Positions 45,369 to 54,618 of a stretch of 64,000 bases of DNA are shown piece after piece. The notes under the pieces were generated by a model, which was not told the origin of the DNA, ran no database searches, and saw only the letters and a program-made list of their open reading frames with translations. The number at the start of each line of letters is the position of its first letter. The stretch's first letter is position 1. The translations under genes were made by a program, and so were the position numbers. The stretch comes from Candidatus Poribacteria bacterium (lineage in GTDB: Bacteria > Poribacteria > WGA-4E > WGA-3G): the NCBI GenBank assembly GCA_028824125.1, contig JAPPES010000007.1, forward strand, positions 1-64,000. Reading direction: 5' to 3'.

Positions 45369-46914
45369 CTGTTTCGTCCTTGTAGAGTTGGATATAATAT
45401 ATTATGCCAATAATAAACCAGAAAAGCAATATTGAACGATGGTGAAATATATAATCTACTGTGCCGTAGGTAAGCACAGAGATCAGAAATCCGCTTCCGC
45501 CGATAAATGCTCCCATGTGCCAAAAAAGTCCTTCACTATCCATTATGGAACGGATCGCCCAAATCCGCTTCCAAATTAACACGATTATCCACAAAAACAG
45601 GAATAGGGAAGGAATACCGTGTTCAACGGCGATATGCAGATAGATGTTATGGGCATGATAGGGAACATCGGACAGATCAGGTGGTGCGTTTAATTGTGCT
45701 TCATAGCGAAACCTACCCAATCCGATACCGGTAATAGGATATTTCTGAATGAGTTCAAGTGAGGTGCGCCACCATTGCGGCCGTTCTCCCATAAAACCCG
45801 CAGGTCGCTCAATCATAGTGTTGAAACGTGTCTTAATATGCTGAGGCATCAGAAATACGGAGACACCTAAAATCGTTATTATTAGGGTGGCACCTATCAA
45901 CACATGTTTCAAAGAACCACTATCTGATAACCTATTCACAACTAAGTAAATACCGATACATACTGTTGCAACAGCAACACTCACCCACGCACCACGCGTG
46001 AGTGTTAACGCCAGATTCGCAGTCATCATGGCAACAACAGCACCAAGCACAGAAATAATCCATATTCCATTCTTCTGTTTGTGTAATAATTGCCAGCTTG
46101 CAACAAAGTACCCTAATATATAAGGCAGGCTAAGCGCAAGGTATGCTCCGAGGTAATTCGGTGCCTTGAAGGTACCAGCGAGACGTTGTTCAATCATGTA
46201 GACCATGAGATGTGTTTCGTCCTTACGAACTACGTAGCGTCTATTCCTTGCTAAGTCATCAATCCGCCATTCATCAGGTTTTTTGGATGGCAAGATGGAT
46301 GCACTCTGAGAAAGTGGAATATTAATTTGACGCAATTCACCACGTAATTCATCTGAAAAACCTTCACCTGTCGAAAATTCGCTATGATATTCTAATCCGA
46401 CTTGTCCCATCAAACTGTGTGCTAAACCTGTCCCGTTCACATAGGACCAGAGACCGAGTATTGAAGATAAACCCGCTGCTGCAACAAAACCGATGACAAT
46501 ATGTCGCCACCGAATTTCCAAACGACTCTGAATAACTGCATAAAAAAGTAGAATTGCCCGCAGCAGCTTCCAAAAATACCCAAAACTACTACTTGCACGA
46601 TGTGGCGCAAACAGCGAAGCGACCAGTGCTAATGCTAAAAATAGCACAATGGGAACGTCAAGAGGTGTGCGACACCAATTGAGTTTCCGTTCTGCTATCA
46701 TGCGTCCCACCCATCCGAATAGTACAAACGACATTCCTATATTTAGGAACACTGTTAAATAGTCGAATGGAAGTGACACAACAAAGATTAAAAATCCGAT
46801 ATAAATCGCTGAATCCGAAATTTTCGCTGATGTGAAGTTTAAGGCAAAAGAGGGTTTTAATTTTAACATAAATAATGAATTGTGGTTGAACGTTATAACG
46901 CTTGAAAAAGGCAA
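45343..46914 (-). CDS. O-antigen ligase family membrane protein (Wzy_C)
   Basis: 523 aa with about 11-12 membrane segments. The large periplasmic loop between helices carries NYLGAYLALSLPYILGYF, ALTLTRGAWVSV, and the conserved TGIGLGRFRYEAQL...DVPYHAHNIYLHIAVEHGIPSL, typical of the Wzy_C family (O-antigen ligase/polymerase). The start is uncertain: ATG at 46869 (LKLKPSFALNF) would trim 15 residues; neither has a clear ribosome site. Acts at the periplasmic face in surface polysaccharide assembly. Confidence 0.85.
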   Translation of the reverse strand: MPFSSVITFNHNSLFMLKLKPSFALNFTSAKISDSAIYIGFLIFVVSLPFDYLTVFLNIGMSFVLFGWVGRMIAERKLNWCRTPLDVPIVLFLALALVASLFAPHRASSSFGYFWKLLRAILLFYAVIQSRLEIRWRHIVIGFVAAAGLSSILGLWSYVNGTGLAHSLMGQVGLEYHSEFSTGEGFSDELRGELRQINIPLSQSASILPSKKPDEWRIDDLARNRRYVVRKDETHLMVYMIEQRLAGTFKAPNYLGAYLALSLPYILGYFVASWQLLHKQKNGIWIISVLGAVVAMMTANLALTLTRGAWVSVAVATVCIGIYLVVNRLSDSGSLKHVLIGATLIITILGVSVFLMPQHIKTRFNTMIERPAGFMGERPQWWRTSLELIQKYPITGIGLGRFRYEAQLNAPPDLSDVPYHAHNIYLHIAVEHGIPSLFLFLWIIVLIWKRIWAIRSIMDSEGLFWHMGAFIGGSGFLISVLTYGTVDYIFHHRSILLFWFIIGIIYYIQLYKDETDDKGFETD

Positions 46915-47046
46915 AATGCGTCAAGAAATAGGAAGGGTTAGATATGGACAAGGGACCTGCCTTACGTTGAGGAAAGCATAAGCAGGTGAAACTTGCCCAT
47001 TCTATCAGGAATTGTAGGTTAGGAGAGAGATTTATTCATTGATCCG

Positions 47047-49692
47047 TTATTGTGACGATGTAGAATAGTCATCTATCGCCTCATTAACCGTTTCACGCCA
47101 AGTATCCTCAAACAACAGGCGAAAAGACATTGGTTTATCATTGGGCCCGGTAGTTTCCATCGTTCCGTATTCTGTAGCATTTTTATACGTCGCTTCCAAG
47201 GTCTTAAGAAGTTCTTGTTTATAGGTAGTATCGCTGTTACCTTCAAGTTGTTGCCCCTTGGTTTCATATATGACGAGACGTTGATGTCCTTCATTGTTTC
47301 TCCGCAAACAGGCAATAAAGTCAGGATAGACGCGATCGCGCCGCCAACCTTGCAGATAATATCCTTGCTTCGCGGCGATGCGATGCCACCACTTAAATGC
47401 ATCTTTTTCATCAAGGTAAAGTGCAAAATCTTTCTCTAAATTGTTAAATTCTGCCTCATATACCGGGTTAAAGAGATTGAGCTGCAAAGAGCTGTTATCC
47501 TCACGGGTTAAACGTTTTGGGTTTTTTGGTACATAAACTTCAATCGTCTTTTCCAACTCAAAATTCAACGCGACATCTGTTTCAAGACTAAACCGAATTT
47601 TGTTATTGTCCAGTTTCTCTCGAAAAATAGTTTCAGCAAGAGAATCTATCTGTGTGCGGAGTTTGTTTTTCATAACTTCGGAGAGATACAACCGATTTGC
47701 AAATAACTTATTCTCATCATCGCCTTGTTCCCAATAGGCTTGGAGAGTGGCTTTCACGATACGCGCGGCTTGCCAAGGATTCGGAATAACATCGTTCAAA
47801 CGTCTAACAAAAAACGATATTTCCAATTTTTCCGATGTATTTTCTGATATAATTTTCTCTGGGTCGTCATGGTCTTGCAAATGGATAGTAGCGCGAATTT
47901 CTTGTAGAAGTTTTTGGTCATCTAAATTCACTGGTTCTACTGCTCCGAGTTGACTCCAATTGATCGCGCTGAGAATATCACGCTCATAATTTAGCATCTC
48001 CCAACTACGTCCCGTTTTGTGCAGTACTTGTGGCAGGAAAATATCCATCTTACGATATTTCTTCCTACGTTGGATACTTTTCTTTTCACGGTCCGCATCC
48101 GTGCTTTCAACGTATTCCGCAAGTCCTGTTAATCCTTCCGCCTCTAAACCCTTTTTAACGTTGTCAACTGCATCGCCCACTTTCTGATTGAAGCAATAGA
48201 TATAACAAGTATCTAATTCTGGTTGATTCGTTGCGCGGGCATGCGGTTGCCGCATGACTCTACCGATAAGCTGCGTCATAGCTGTTTGTGCTGTGGTATT
48301 ATCAAGTAGTGCCAATTGATAGGCAAAGGGACAATCCCATCCTTCCTTTAAGGCATCTTTGGTGATAATATAGCGCACAGGGCAAAAAGGACTGAGCAGA
48401 TCCACACCCGCAAGTTCATCCTGTTCAGAAGATTTCACTTTAATGTGTTCTTCTGGAACACCGAGTACTTTGATGAGTTCGTCGCGGGCATCTTCCGCAT
48501 GCACCTTAACGCCATCACGCTGCTTTTTACCGGTACGATCAACCCGAATTACTGCGATAGGACGGATGTAGCGATCTTCTGCTTGCTGGAACTGCTTCGC
48601 TGCTTCTTCCAATTTATCCCGTTCGGTTTTTGCTTTAGCAAGTGTCCATTTCCAATCGGAATTGGGAAAATTCCGAAGTCGGATCGGAATTTTAATCATC
48701 TCCTCCTCTTTAAGTGCTGTGCCAGAGATGTTGACAAGGATATTACTGATTCCGAGCTGCGGCGTAGCAGATAACTCCAGCACAAAGCGCGGATTAAGGC
48801 GATTCACTGCTTTCACAAACTCCCGATTGTTTTCGGCTTTTTTGCTCCCGTAAGCTTTGTGTGCTTCGTCTAAAATCACCGTTGGTCGGACCAACTTTAG
48901 CACATTAAAGAGACTCTGCTTAATCAGTCTATCTGCAGGGTTTGCAGCGAGCATACCACGTATCTGTCCTGGTTCATCGGGTTTTACAGTCTCAAGGTCG
49001 GGGTGTTCCTCCGATAACGCCTGATGTTTCCTTATGTCGTCTTCAATAGGAAAGAAAGAGTCGTAACCGCTGCTATCACGAAATATTTTCAGAAATTCTT
49101 TGTTTTTCTCTCGGTTTGCGGAGGGTAGCATCAAAAGCATCACGCAGAGGTGATTTTCAACATCTTGCTTTGTAAATCTGTCATCTTTTTCCAGCAGTTT
49201 AACGCGGTCACCAGAGGCGCGATCCAAAATCTGTCGGTAGGGGTGTTCTTGATTACGAAATGCATCCCGCGTTTGTGAATAGATGGCTTTGGTCGGCACA
49301 ATCCAGAGCAGAAATCCTGTGCCGATTTTGAGTCGCCGCACCGCCTCAACTCCTAACAACGTCTTTCCACCACCTGTTGGCACTTTCAAGCAGACATGCG
49401 GGATCGGTTCGCCAGAAGCTGCCTCACGTGAAATATATTCTGGAATATGGTTCTCACCGTTTTCATTTGGCACGCCCGGTAACCCCGATTTTTCGCGTAA
49501 ACTTTCCCACGCGGCGCGCGGGAAATCCGCCGCTGCGCTGGCTAAGGCAGCAGATTGTTGTCTTAAAGCTTGTGGTAGTGTACTGAGATCAAGCGTAGAG
49601 AATTCATCAGCTATCTTGCGTGCCTCTTTCAGTGCATCAAGGTAGCGGTCTAAAGTGTCTAATGCTTCTTGTTGGTAGTTTTTCAGTTCCAT
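47047..49692 (-). CDS. Type III restriction enzyme Res subunit
   Basis: 881-aa SF2 helicase-nuclease. Walker A is VPTGGGKT (residues 104-111), the DEAH box is in VILDEAHKAYG, and TKDALKEGWDCPFAYQLALLD plus MTQLIGRVMRQPHA are motifs V and VI. The C-terminal nuclease has PD(790-791)...ETK(810-812), a PD-(D/E)XK site. With Mod at 50622 it forms a type III restriction system. Between the two genes lie a small coiled-coil gene and a 440-bp repeat-bearing region, so Res is not directly adjacent to Mod. Confidence 0.93.
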   Translation of the reverse strand: MELKNYQQEALDTLDRYLDALKEARKIADEFSTLDLSTLPQALRQQSAALASAAADFPRAAWESLREKSGLPGVPNENGENHIPEYISREAASGEPIPHVCLKVPTGGGKTLLGVEAVRRLKIGTGFLLWIVPTKAIYSQTRDAFRNQEHPYRQILDRASGDRVKLLEKDDRFTKQDVENHLCVMLLMLPSANREKNKEFLKIFRDSSGYDSFFPIEDDIRKHQALSEEHPDLETVKPDEPGQIRGMLAANPADRLIKQSLFNVLKLVRPTVILDEAHKAYGSKKAENNREFVKAVNRLNPRFVLELSATPQLGISNILVNISGTALKEEEMIKIPIRLRNFPNSDWKWTLAKAKTERDKLEEAAKQFQQAEDRYIRPIAVIRVDRTGKKQRDGVKVHAEDARDELIKVLGVPEEHIKVKSSEQDELAGVDLLSPFCPVRYIITKDALKEGWDCPFAYQLALLDNTTAQTAMTQLIGRVMRQPHARATNQPELDTCYIYCFNQKVGDAVDNVKKGLEAEGLTGLAEYVESTDADREKKSIQRRKKYRKMDIFLPQVLHKTGRSWEMLNYERDILSAINWSQLGAVEPVNLDDQKLLQEIRATIHLQDHDDPEKIISENTSEKLEISFFVRRLNDVIPNPWQAARIVKATLQAYWEQGDDENKLFANRLYLSEVMKNKLRTQIDSLAETIFREKLDNNKIRFSLETDVALNFELEKTIEVYVPKNPKRLTREDNSSLQLNLFNPVYEAEFNNLEKDFALYLDEKDAFKWWHRIAAKQGYYLQGWRRDRVYPDFIACLRRNNEGHQRLVIYETKGQQLEGNSDTTYKQELLKTLEATYKNATEYGTMETTGPNDKPMSFRLLFEDTWRETVNEAIDDYSTSSQ

Positions 49693-49761
49693 TTTTATGT
49701 GTTTGCGATTCGCAATACGTTATTAACGTTCCGCTTTCCCGCGTAGTGATGCCTTAAGGTG

Positions 49762-50181
49762 TCAAGATGTGCTTATGTTTCTCTCATTCATTTCGTGCCG
49801 CATTGCATCAATCTCTTGCTGCAACGCCTCAATGCGTTGGTTTAGTGATTGTATCTCTTTTCCTTGCCTTGCGACGAGAATATGCGGAATTCCGACAGCC
49901 ACAGCAATCAAAGCGATTAAAGCAATCACAAGTGCAAATAATTGATTCAACCGCCCGTCTAATCCTTCAATTTTTCCGCTTAACTTCGCGTCTAAAGTAT
50001 CGATTTTGAGATCGATGTATTCCTTAATCTGTTTTTCAGATTTTTCAATAGACTTTTCAACCTTTTCAACAGATTTGTCAATAATGGATTGAATCTTATC
50101 AAAATCGGATTGTTCGAGTTCTGTGAATGCACAAGTCGTTGAGATAAGAAAACAGAGTGCCAAGAGTAAAACCTTCTTCAT
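49762..50181 (-). CDS. Secreted or anchored coiled-coil protein inside the type III locus
   Basis: 139 aa: signal peptide (LLALCFLISTTCAFTEL), a Lys/Glu heptad coiled coil (DKIQSIIDKSVEKVEKSIEKSEKQIKEYID), a membrane helix (LFALVIALIALIAVAVGIPHIL), and a second coiled coil. Similar small proteins are common and usually unassigned. It lies 69 nt upstream of Res and downstream of the GACGT dyad array. Whether it belongs to the restriction system is unknown. Confidence 0.7.
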   Translation of the reverse strand: MKKVLLLALCFLISTTCAFTELEQSDFDKIQSIIDKSVEKVEKSIEKSEKQIKEYIDLKIDTLDAKLSGKIEGLDGRLNQLFALVIALIALIAVAVGIPHILVARQGKEIQSLNQRIEALQQEIDAMRHEMNERNISTS

Positions 50182-50621
50182 TTGTGTACTCCTTCAGGGG
50201 TGTGTAAAGTTTTCGGACAAAGCATATTGTCGGTTGAGTTTCGCTTCGCCCTCCCCGATGGACACCTTCAATTAGGACGTTTGCACGTCACATTTAGGAC
50301 GTTTGCACGTCACATTTAGGACGTTACACGTCACATTTAGGACGTTTTTCACGTCACAGTGACGTGCAGAAGTCAATCAGGACAAGGATTGTGACGTGAT
50401 TTTCAGCTTTTTTGTTTTTCTTCTCTTTGTTCTTTAGAAATTTTGAGTATATTGAGAACTCTATTTAATTATGTGATAATAATATTAACATAAATATGTT
50501 GGTTTGTCAAGTTAATTTTGTAAAAAATAATCAGTGACAAAAACTTTACACATCCTCCTTCAGTAAACACTTGACTACATTATAGGACAAAAAACGATAT
50601 AATTCAAGACAAGAATGCGTG
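50182..50621. other. Intergenic region between Mod and the coiled-coil gene
   Basis: 440 nt. Contains the dyad array at 50271-50366 and, between 50400 and 50600, AT-rich DNA likely to hold a promoter. No gene. Confidence 0.6.
50271..50366. repeat. Four-unit GACGT dyad array
   Basis: Four tandem units (50271-50291, 50292-50313, 50314-50334, 50335-50357; 21-23 bp) each contain the dyad GACGT, a 3-5 nt spacer, and ACGTCAC. The arms are unchanged while the spacers vary (TTGC, TTGC, TAC, TTTTC). The array closes with a 17-bp palindrome CACGTCAC-A-GTGACGTG (50350-50366), and a further GTGACGTG lies at 50391. It looks like a repeated protein-binding site upstream of the coiled-coil and Res genes. 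Confidence 0.75.
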
Positions 50622-52238
50622 TTATGCGATTTGATAAATGCCATAGGGGAGTTGGCAGAAGGTAATACCCATCGGTGTAAGTTCTTTTTGACTCATAAAT
50701 TTATGAGACGCATAGACGTAGGCTTTTTTGCCTGCCGCTTTACATTCCTTGGCTATCTGCTCAGCGCGTTTTGCATCTAAAGCGGACTCGTTGCTCTCTA
50801 AAAATTCAAGTGTCGGTTCATAGATGAGATAAAACCGGATATCCTTTGTTTCACCGAAGCAGTAATTTTTCTGTTTTGCTTTGACCTCCAATTTACTGCC
50901 AGTAGCAGTATAAGCAACATAGTTTGCTAAGGTTTGATATGTAGGAAGTGAATCACCCGTAAGCATTCCCTCAGTGTCAATCGTTTCACCGAGCGTGCAG
51001 TAAGTAAAAGAACCGCCAAGTCCTTTCTGCAAGTTTTCATCTTTGGCATTTTCAACGCCATCTATGACGCGGCGGGCGCGTTCGGCAGTGATGTTATCAG
51101 TGTAATCTTCACATTCAACGAGGATAAACTTTCGGTTACCGCCATCCGCTTTGTTGAGCGCGAGAACAGCATGGGCAGTGGTACCGCTGCCAGCGAAGGA
51201 ATCAAGGATGATGTCGTTTTTATTTGTAGATACTCTGATTATTTTTGCAATTAAATCTGTTGGTTTTGGAGTTGGAAAGAGTTGACCACGTCCAAAAATG
51301 TTAATAAGCTCTTTCGTTCCATCGGTAGCAGTTCCTACATCACTCCATATTGTGAAGATATTGACTCCTTTTTCACGGGCTTCGCTGAGAAACCTTTTAT
51401 ACTGCGGCTTAGAAGTTCCTCTTTTACCAAAGACAATTCGTTTTTCTTTTAGTGCGGCTTCGTACTTATCTTTAGAAAATCTCCAATGTCTACCTGCTGG
51501 AGGAAGATAGACTTTACCAGTGTTGGGGTTGCTAATTTCGTACGTCAAATTTTTCCTGATGTGAGGTGCGTCCATTGGATCTGCCGCCCACGGACCACGA
51601 GGGTCTTTATCGGGATTCGAGAATTTACTTTCATCAACATCTCCTGCGTTAAAAGAAAATGCAGACTTTTCAAGGGCATAGCAAAGTATGTGATTATGAG
51701 AAAGTGAAACATCTATGTCGTTTTGACTTGATTTTCTGTGATGCCACACAATATTAGCAACAAAGTTACTTACTCCAAAAATCTCGTCCATCAACATTCG
51801 CAAGTGATGCACTTCATGATCATCAATTGAGATAAAAAGGATGCCATCATCGGATAGCAACTCACGCAAAAGATGTAACCGAGGCCACATCATACACAAC
51901 CACTTATCATGTCGTTCTAAATCTTCAACGTCAATAGGGCTATTTTTCTCAAGCCACGCTTGCATCATGGGACTGTTCACATTGTCGTTGTAAACCCAAT
52001 TTTCGTTGCCGGTATTGTAAGGCGGGTCAATATAGATACACTTGATTTTGCCAGCGTATTTCGGGAGGAGGGCTTTTAAGGCGTGTAGGTTGTCGCCGTG
52101 AATGATGAGGTTATCGTCTAATGATGGAAGGTTTTCGCTTGTATGGGATTTGTCTTTATCTATTTCAAGGGTGCGGAAGGGGACGGTGAGGTGGTGTGCG
52201 TATATGAATTGTTTGCCTTTGAAGTCAAGTGTAGGCAT
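50622..52238 (-). CDS. Type III restriction-modification methyltransferase (Mod)
   Basis: 538 aa, beta-class N6-adenine methyltransferase: DPPYNTG (DPPY at 71-74) precedes the AdoMet motif FAGSGTT (348-354). SIDDHEVHHLRMLMDEIFG and WRFSKDKYEAALKE lie between and probably form the target-recognition region. The C-terminal 190 residues (VECEDYTDNITAERARRV and beyond) are typical of Mod subunits. Mod sets the recognition site for both methylation and Res cutting. Overlapping nothing, it begins 22 nt after the TIR-like gene. Confidence 0.93.
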   Translation of the reverse strand: MPTLDFKGKQFIYAHHLTVPFRTLEIDKDKSHTSENLPSLDDNLIIHGDNLHALKALLPKYAGKIKCIYIDPPYNTGNENWVYNDNVNSPMMQAWLEKNSPIDVEDLERHDKWLCMMWPRLHLLRELLSDDGILFISIDDHEVHHLRMLMDEIFGVSNFVANIVWHHRKSSQNDIDVSLSHNHILCYALEKSAFSFNAGDVDESKFSNPDKDPRGPWAADPMDAPHIRKNLTYEISNPNTGKVYLPPAGRHWRFSKDKYEAALKEKRIVFGKRGTSKPQYKRFLSEAREKGVNIFTIWSDVGTATDGTKELINIFGRGQLFPTPKPTDLIAKIIRVSTNKNDIILDSFAGSGTTAHAVLALNKADGGNRKFILVECEDYTDNITAERARRVIDGVENAKDENLQKGLGGSFTYCTLGETIDTEGMLTGDSLPTYQTLANYVAYTATGSKLEVKAKQKNYCFGETKDIRFYLIYEPTLEFLESNESALDAKRAEQIAKECKAAGKKAYVYASHKFMSQKELTPMGITFCQLPYGIYQIA

Positions 52239-52260
52239 TAGGTTTCCTTACAAGCAATTT

Positions 52261-53082
52261 CTAAATTTGGTTCAAATCAACTGTGAAACCTGCGGCGCGC
52301 ATTCCCTTTGCTAACTTTATTTTCCAGCCATCCGCATTATCAAGCGGTATGTATTCTAAACCCTCAATATCTGATGGTCGTTCAACACCTTCTTCATAGA
52401 GAACGCCTATTCTTTTCCTACCTAACTCAGCAAGAAAATATCCAAATTCCAAGATCACGTTTTGACGTGCCCTTGGTTGTAAATTATCTTCTTGATTTTT
52501 TGGTGCGCCAATATCATCAGCTGTCAACAAAACAATGGCAAAACCTGCTTCATCTGCATGCTCTTCAAACTTATCAATGATTGTATGTCCGGGTGACTGT
52601 TCGTCAAGTATTATTGCTGTCAAGTCTAAGTTCTCAATAAACCTGGCGATCTTATGTTTAGCTGCTTCGTCATGTCCGTGTACGATGAAAATGTGCATAT
52701 CATTTTCCATAATGGTATTTGAAGATGTTTCTAATAGTTCATCGTATAGTTCAAGTTGGTCAATGATTCCTTTTAGGCAATTAACCATTTCTAATACATA
52801 ATCACTTCGGTACCGGTCTATTCGATCATTCAAGGTGGAATTTATCAATGCTGCAGGAATACGCAGACGACCGTATTGATCTGCAATTTCAGAATTTATT
52901 TTTAACAAGAGCGTTTTATTGTAATCTGACCAATTATCAAAGTCTGCTTTAGCTTTGTCCAATTCCTCTTGTGAATTTATCTGCCTGTCGTATAGTTGTT
53001 GCCCGATAACAATTCGCTCTTGTATCTTCTTTTCTGCCTCTTTTCTACTTACAAGCAGTTTTAGCTGTGTTTTCTCTTCCAT
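52261..53082 (-). CDS. TIR-like (CAP12/Pycsar-type) nucleotide-binding effector
   Basis: 273 aa from the ATG at 53082, preferred because GGAG lies 7 nt upstream; a longer frame begins at 53148. The N-terminal 125 residues are helical (EEKTQLKLLVSRKEAEKKIQERI). The C-terminal 145 hold a TIR-like domain: MHIFIVHGHDEAAKHKIARFIE, ILDEQSPGHTIIDKFEEHADEAGFAIVLLTADD and RQNVILEFGYFLAELGRKRI. Relatives are predicted NADases in phage defence. It is the first gene of an operon with type III Mod, so a combined defence island is likely. The NADase Glu in TIIDKFEEH is present. Confidence 0.85.
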   Translation of the reverse strand: MEEKTQLKLLVSRKEAEKKIQERIVIGQQLYDRQINSQEELDKAKADFDNWSDYNKTLLLKINSEIADQYGRLRIPAALINSTLNDRIDRYRSDYVLEMVNCLKGIIDQLELYDELLETSSNTIMENDMHIFIVHGHDEAAKHKIARFIENLDLTAIILDEQSPGHTIIDKFEEHADEAGFAIVLLTADDIGAPKNQEDNLQPRARQNVILEFGYFLAELGRKRIGVLYEEGVERPSDIEGLEYIPLDNADGWKIKLAKGMRAAGFTVDLNQI

Positions 53083-53295
53083 AGTTTCTCCGTCAATAGA
53101 TGCCCTTGAATTTCTTACATAGCAGGGCGTGATTCTTGACAACTGCAATTATAACATTAACTTGAAGATATTTCAACTTGAAAATAATTTTCGATGTGTG
53201 AAGTTTTGACATTCACGACATCTTCTCTCTTGTGGTAAGATCGATTTATCAGACTCCCAAAATCCGCGATTCAGACAGATAATTCAACAAAAGAG

Positions 53296-53325
53296 TTGTC
53301 AAGTTAACATAAAATATGATAGAAT
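53296..53325 (+). promoter_or_regulatory. Sigma70-type promoter for the gene at 53366
   Basis: TTGTCA (53296-53301), an 18-nt spacer and TAGAAT (53320-53325), about 40 nt before the ATG; GGAGG precedes the start at a good distance. Confidence 0.5.
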
Positions 53326-53365
53326 CTTTGTTAATAATACAGAGTCCCCAGATGGAGGTCTGAAA

Positions 53366-54583
53366 ATGCGTTTTACACATGCCCTAACAACGTTGATTGT
53401 TTCCCTATTTCTTATCAGTTTTCTCGCTGCATCCCCCGCACTTGGCTTCATTGAACGTGAATATACAATTCGCGAAGTTCTTGATGCTTGTACAAACATC
53501 GTTTTTGGAGAGGTTAAGAGTGTTGATACACGGCGGTTGCAGGCAATTATTACGGTTAAAGAAGATGTGAAAGGTAATAGTCATCTGAAACAGATTAAAA
53601 TGAATTTTGCGACCGGACAATATAAAAAGAACACCTCACCGCAAAAGATGGTTAAGCTCCTTAAACAGGGTATGCCAATTATCGTTTTCTACCGAGACCA
53701 TTACAGTATTGATAGTATGTGCTTTATTGATGACACATGGTTTCAAATGCGATTATATCAGGGTAGAAGGCGCAATTTTGACAGAAGTGGCAATTCATGG
53801 TGGAGTTTTACCCACATTGATCCGATGATGAACCGAACGTTTAAAGGAAAAACAAAAGCGTTCCAAAAAGTTGTTCGCGACATGTTAGCAGGTAAAATGT
53901 GGGTTACCGCTACCAAGGACGCGTTAAAAATACTGGTTTTGACAGGTAATAGCACATCACCAACTTGGGGACAAACCCAGGTTCATACCAATACGATGAC
54001 CTACGAATATCAGGCGTTACGAAATATTAAAAAAGTTGGTAAACGACCGGCTGCTTTAGAATCTACCAAAATGCGAGTGCTACCAAACTTACAAGAGGCA
54101 GATATTTTGTGGCTCGGATACGAAGAGATATCAAGTTTTGGTCGGTACCTCCTCCCGAAAAAGACAGAAACAGCAATTAAAGACTTCGTCAAGAATGGCG
54201 GTATTGTGGTTGTTTCAGGACAAGATAGTACTATGCAAAAACCGTGTGGAGTTGGATGGTTACAGGGCAAATTGACAGGCGTTGAAAGTCCACCAGATAG
54301 ATTTTTTGAAGTTACCGACAAAGAATCTACGCTCTTTTTAACACCGAATAAAATCCGATCAGGTCAAATTTATATTGATGATGCATGGGTTGGCTGGGAT
54401 GAGAACGACATGATTTTTGCAACGACCCCAGAACGCAACGAACTCGTTATCGGTGCACGACGATATGGAAAGGGGTTGTACATTATTACCAGCCTTCGCA
54501 ACGATAACCAATATACCGTTTCTATGAACAAAGCTCTGATGGAAAACATTATTCATTATGCTGCGAATCATATTAAAAAATAG
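53366..54583 (+). CDS. Secreted protein with glutamine-amidotransferase-like domain
   Basis: 405 aa. Signal peptide cleaved about residue 28 (LISFLAASPALG). Residues 35-140 look like a small beta domain (EVLDACTNIVFGEVKSVDTRRLQAIITVKEDVKG). Around 200-395 is a GATase1-like Rossmann-type domain: LKILVLTGNSTS, EADILWLGYEEIS, IKDFVKNGGIVVVSGQD and FATTPERNELVIGARRYGKGLYIITSLRND. No catalytic Cys-His-Glu triad is evident. Exported; role unknown, as in other such secreted proteins of these genomes. Confidence 0.75.
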   Translation: MRFTHALTTLIVSLFLISFLAASPALGFIEREYTIREVLDACTNIVFGEVKSVDTRRLQAIITVKEDVKGNSHLKQIKMNFATGQYKKNTSPQKMVKLLKQGMPIIVFYRDHYSIDSMCFIDDTWFQMRLYQGRRRNFDRSGNSWWSFTHIDPMMNRTFKGKTKAFQKVVRDMLAGKMWVTATKDALKILVLTGNSTSPTWGQTQVHTNTMTYEYQALRNIKKVGKRPAALESTKMRVLPNLQEADILWLGYEEISSFGRYLLPKKTETAIKDFVKNGGIVVVSGQDSTMQKPCGVGWLQGKLTGVESPPDRFFEVTDKESTLFLTPNKIRSGQIYIDDAWVGWDENDMIFATTPERNELVIGARRYGKGLYIITSLRNDNQYTVSMNKALMENIIHYAANHIKK

Positions 54584-54618
54584 AATCTATGATTCAACCC
54601 GAACAGCTTCTTTAAACA

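Noticed and set aside
50271-50366. Possible short CRISPR array
   Set aside because: Units are 21-23 bp with no separate unique spacers; the variable parts are 3-5 nt inside a dyad. No cas genes nearby.
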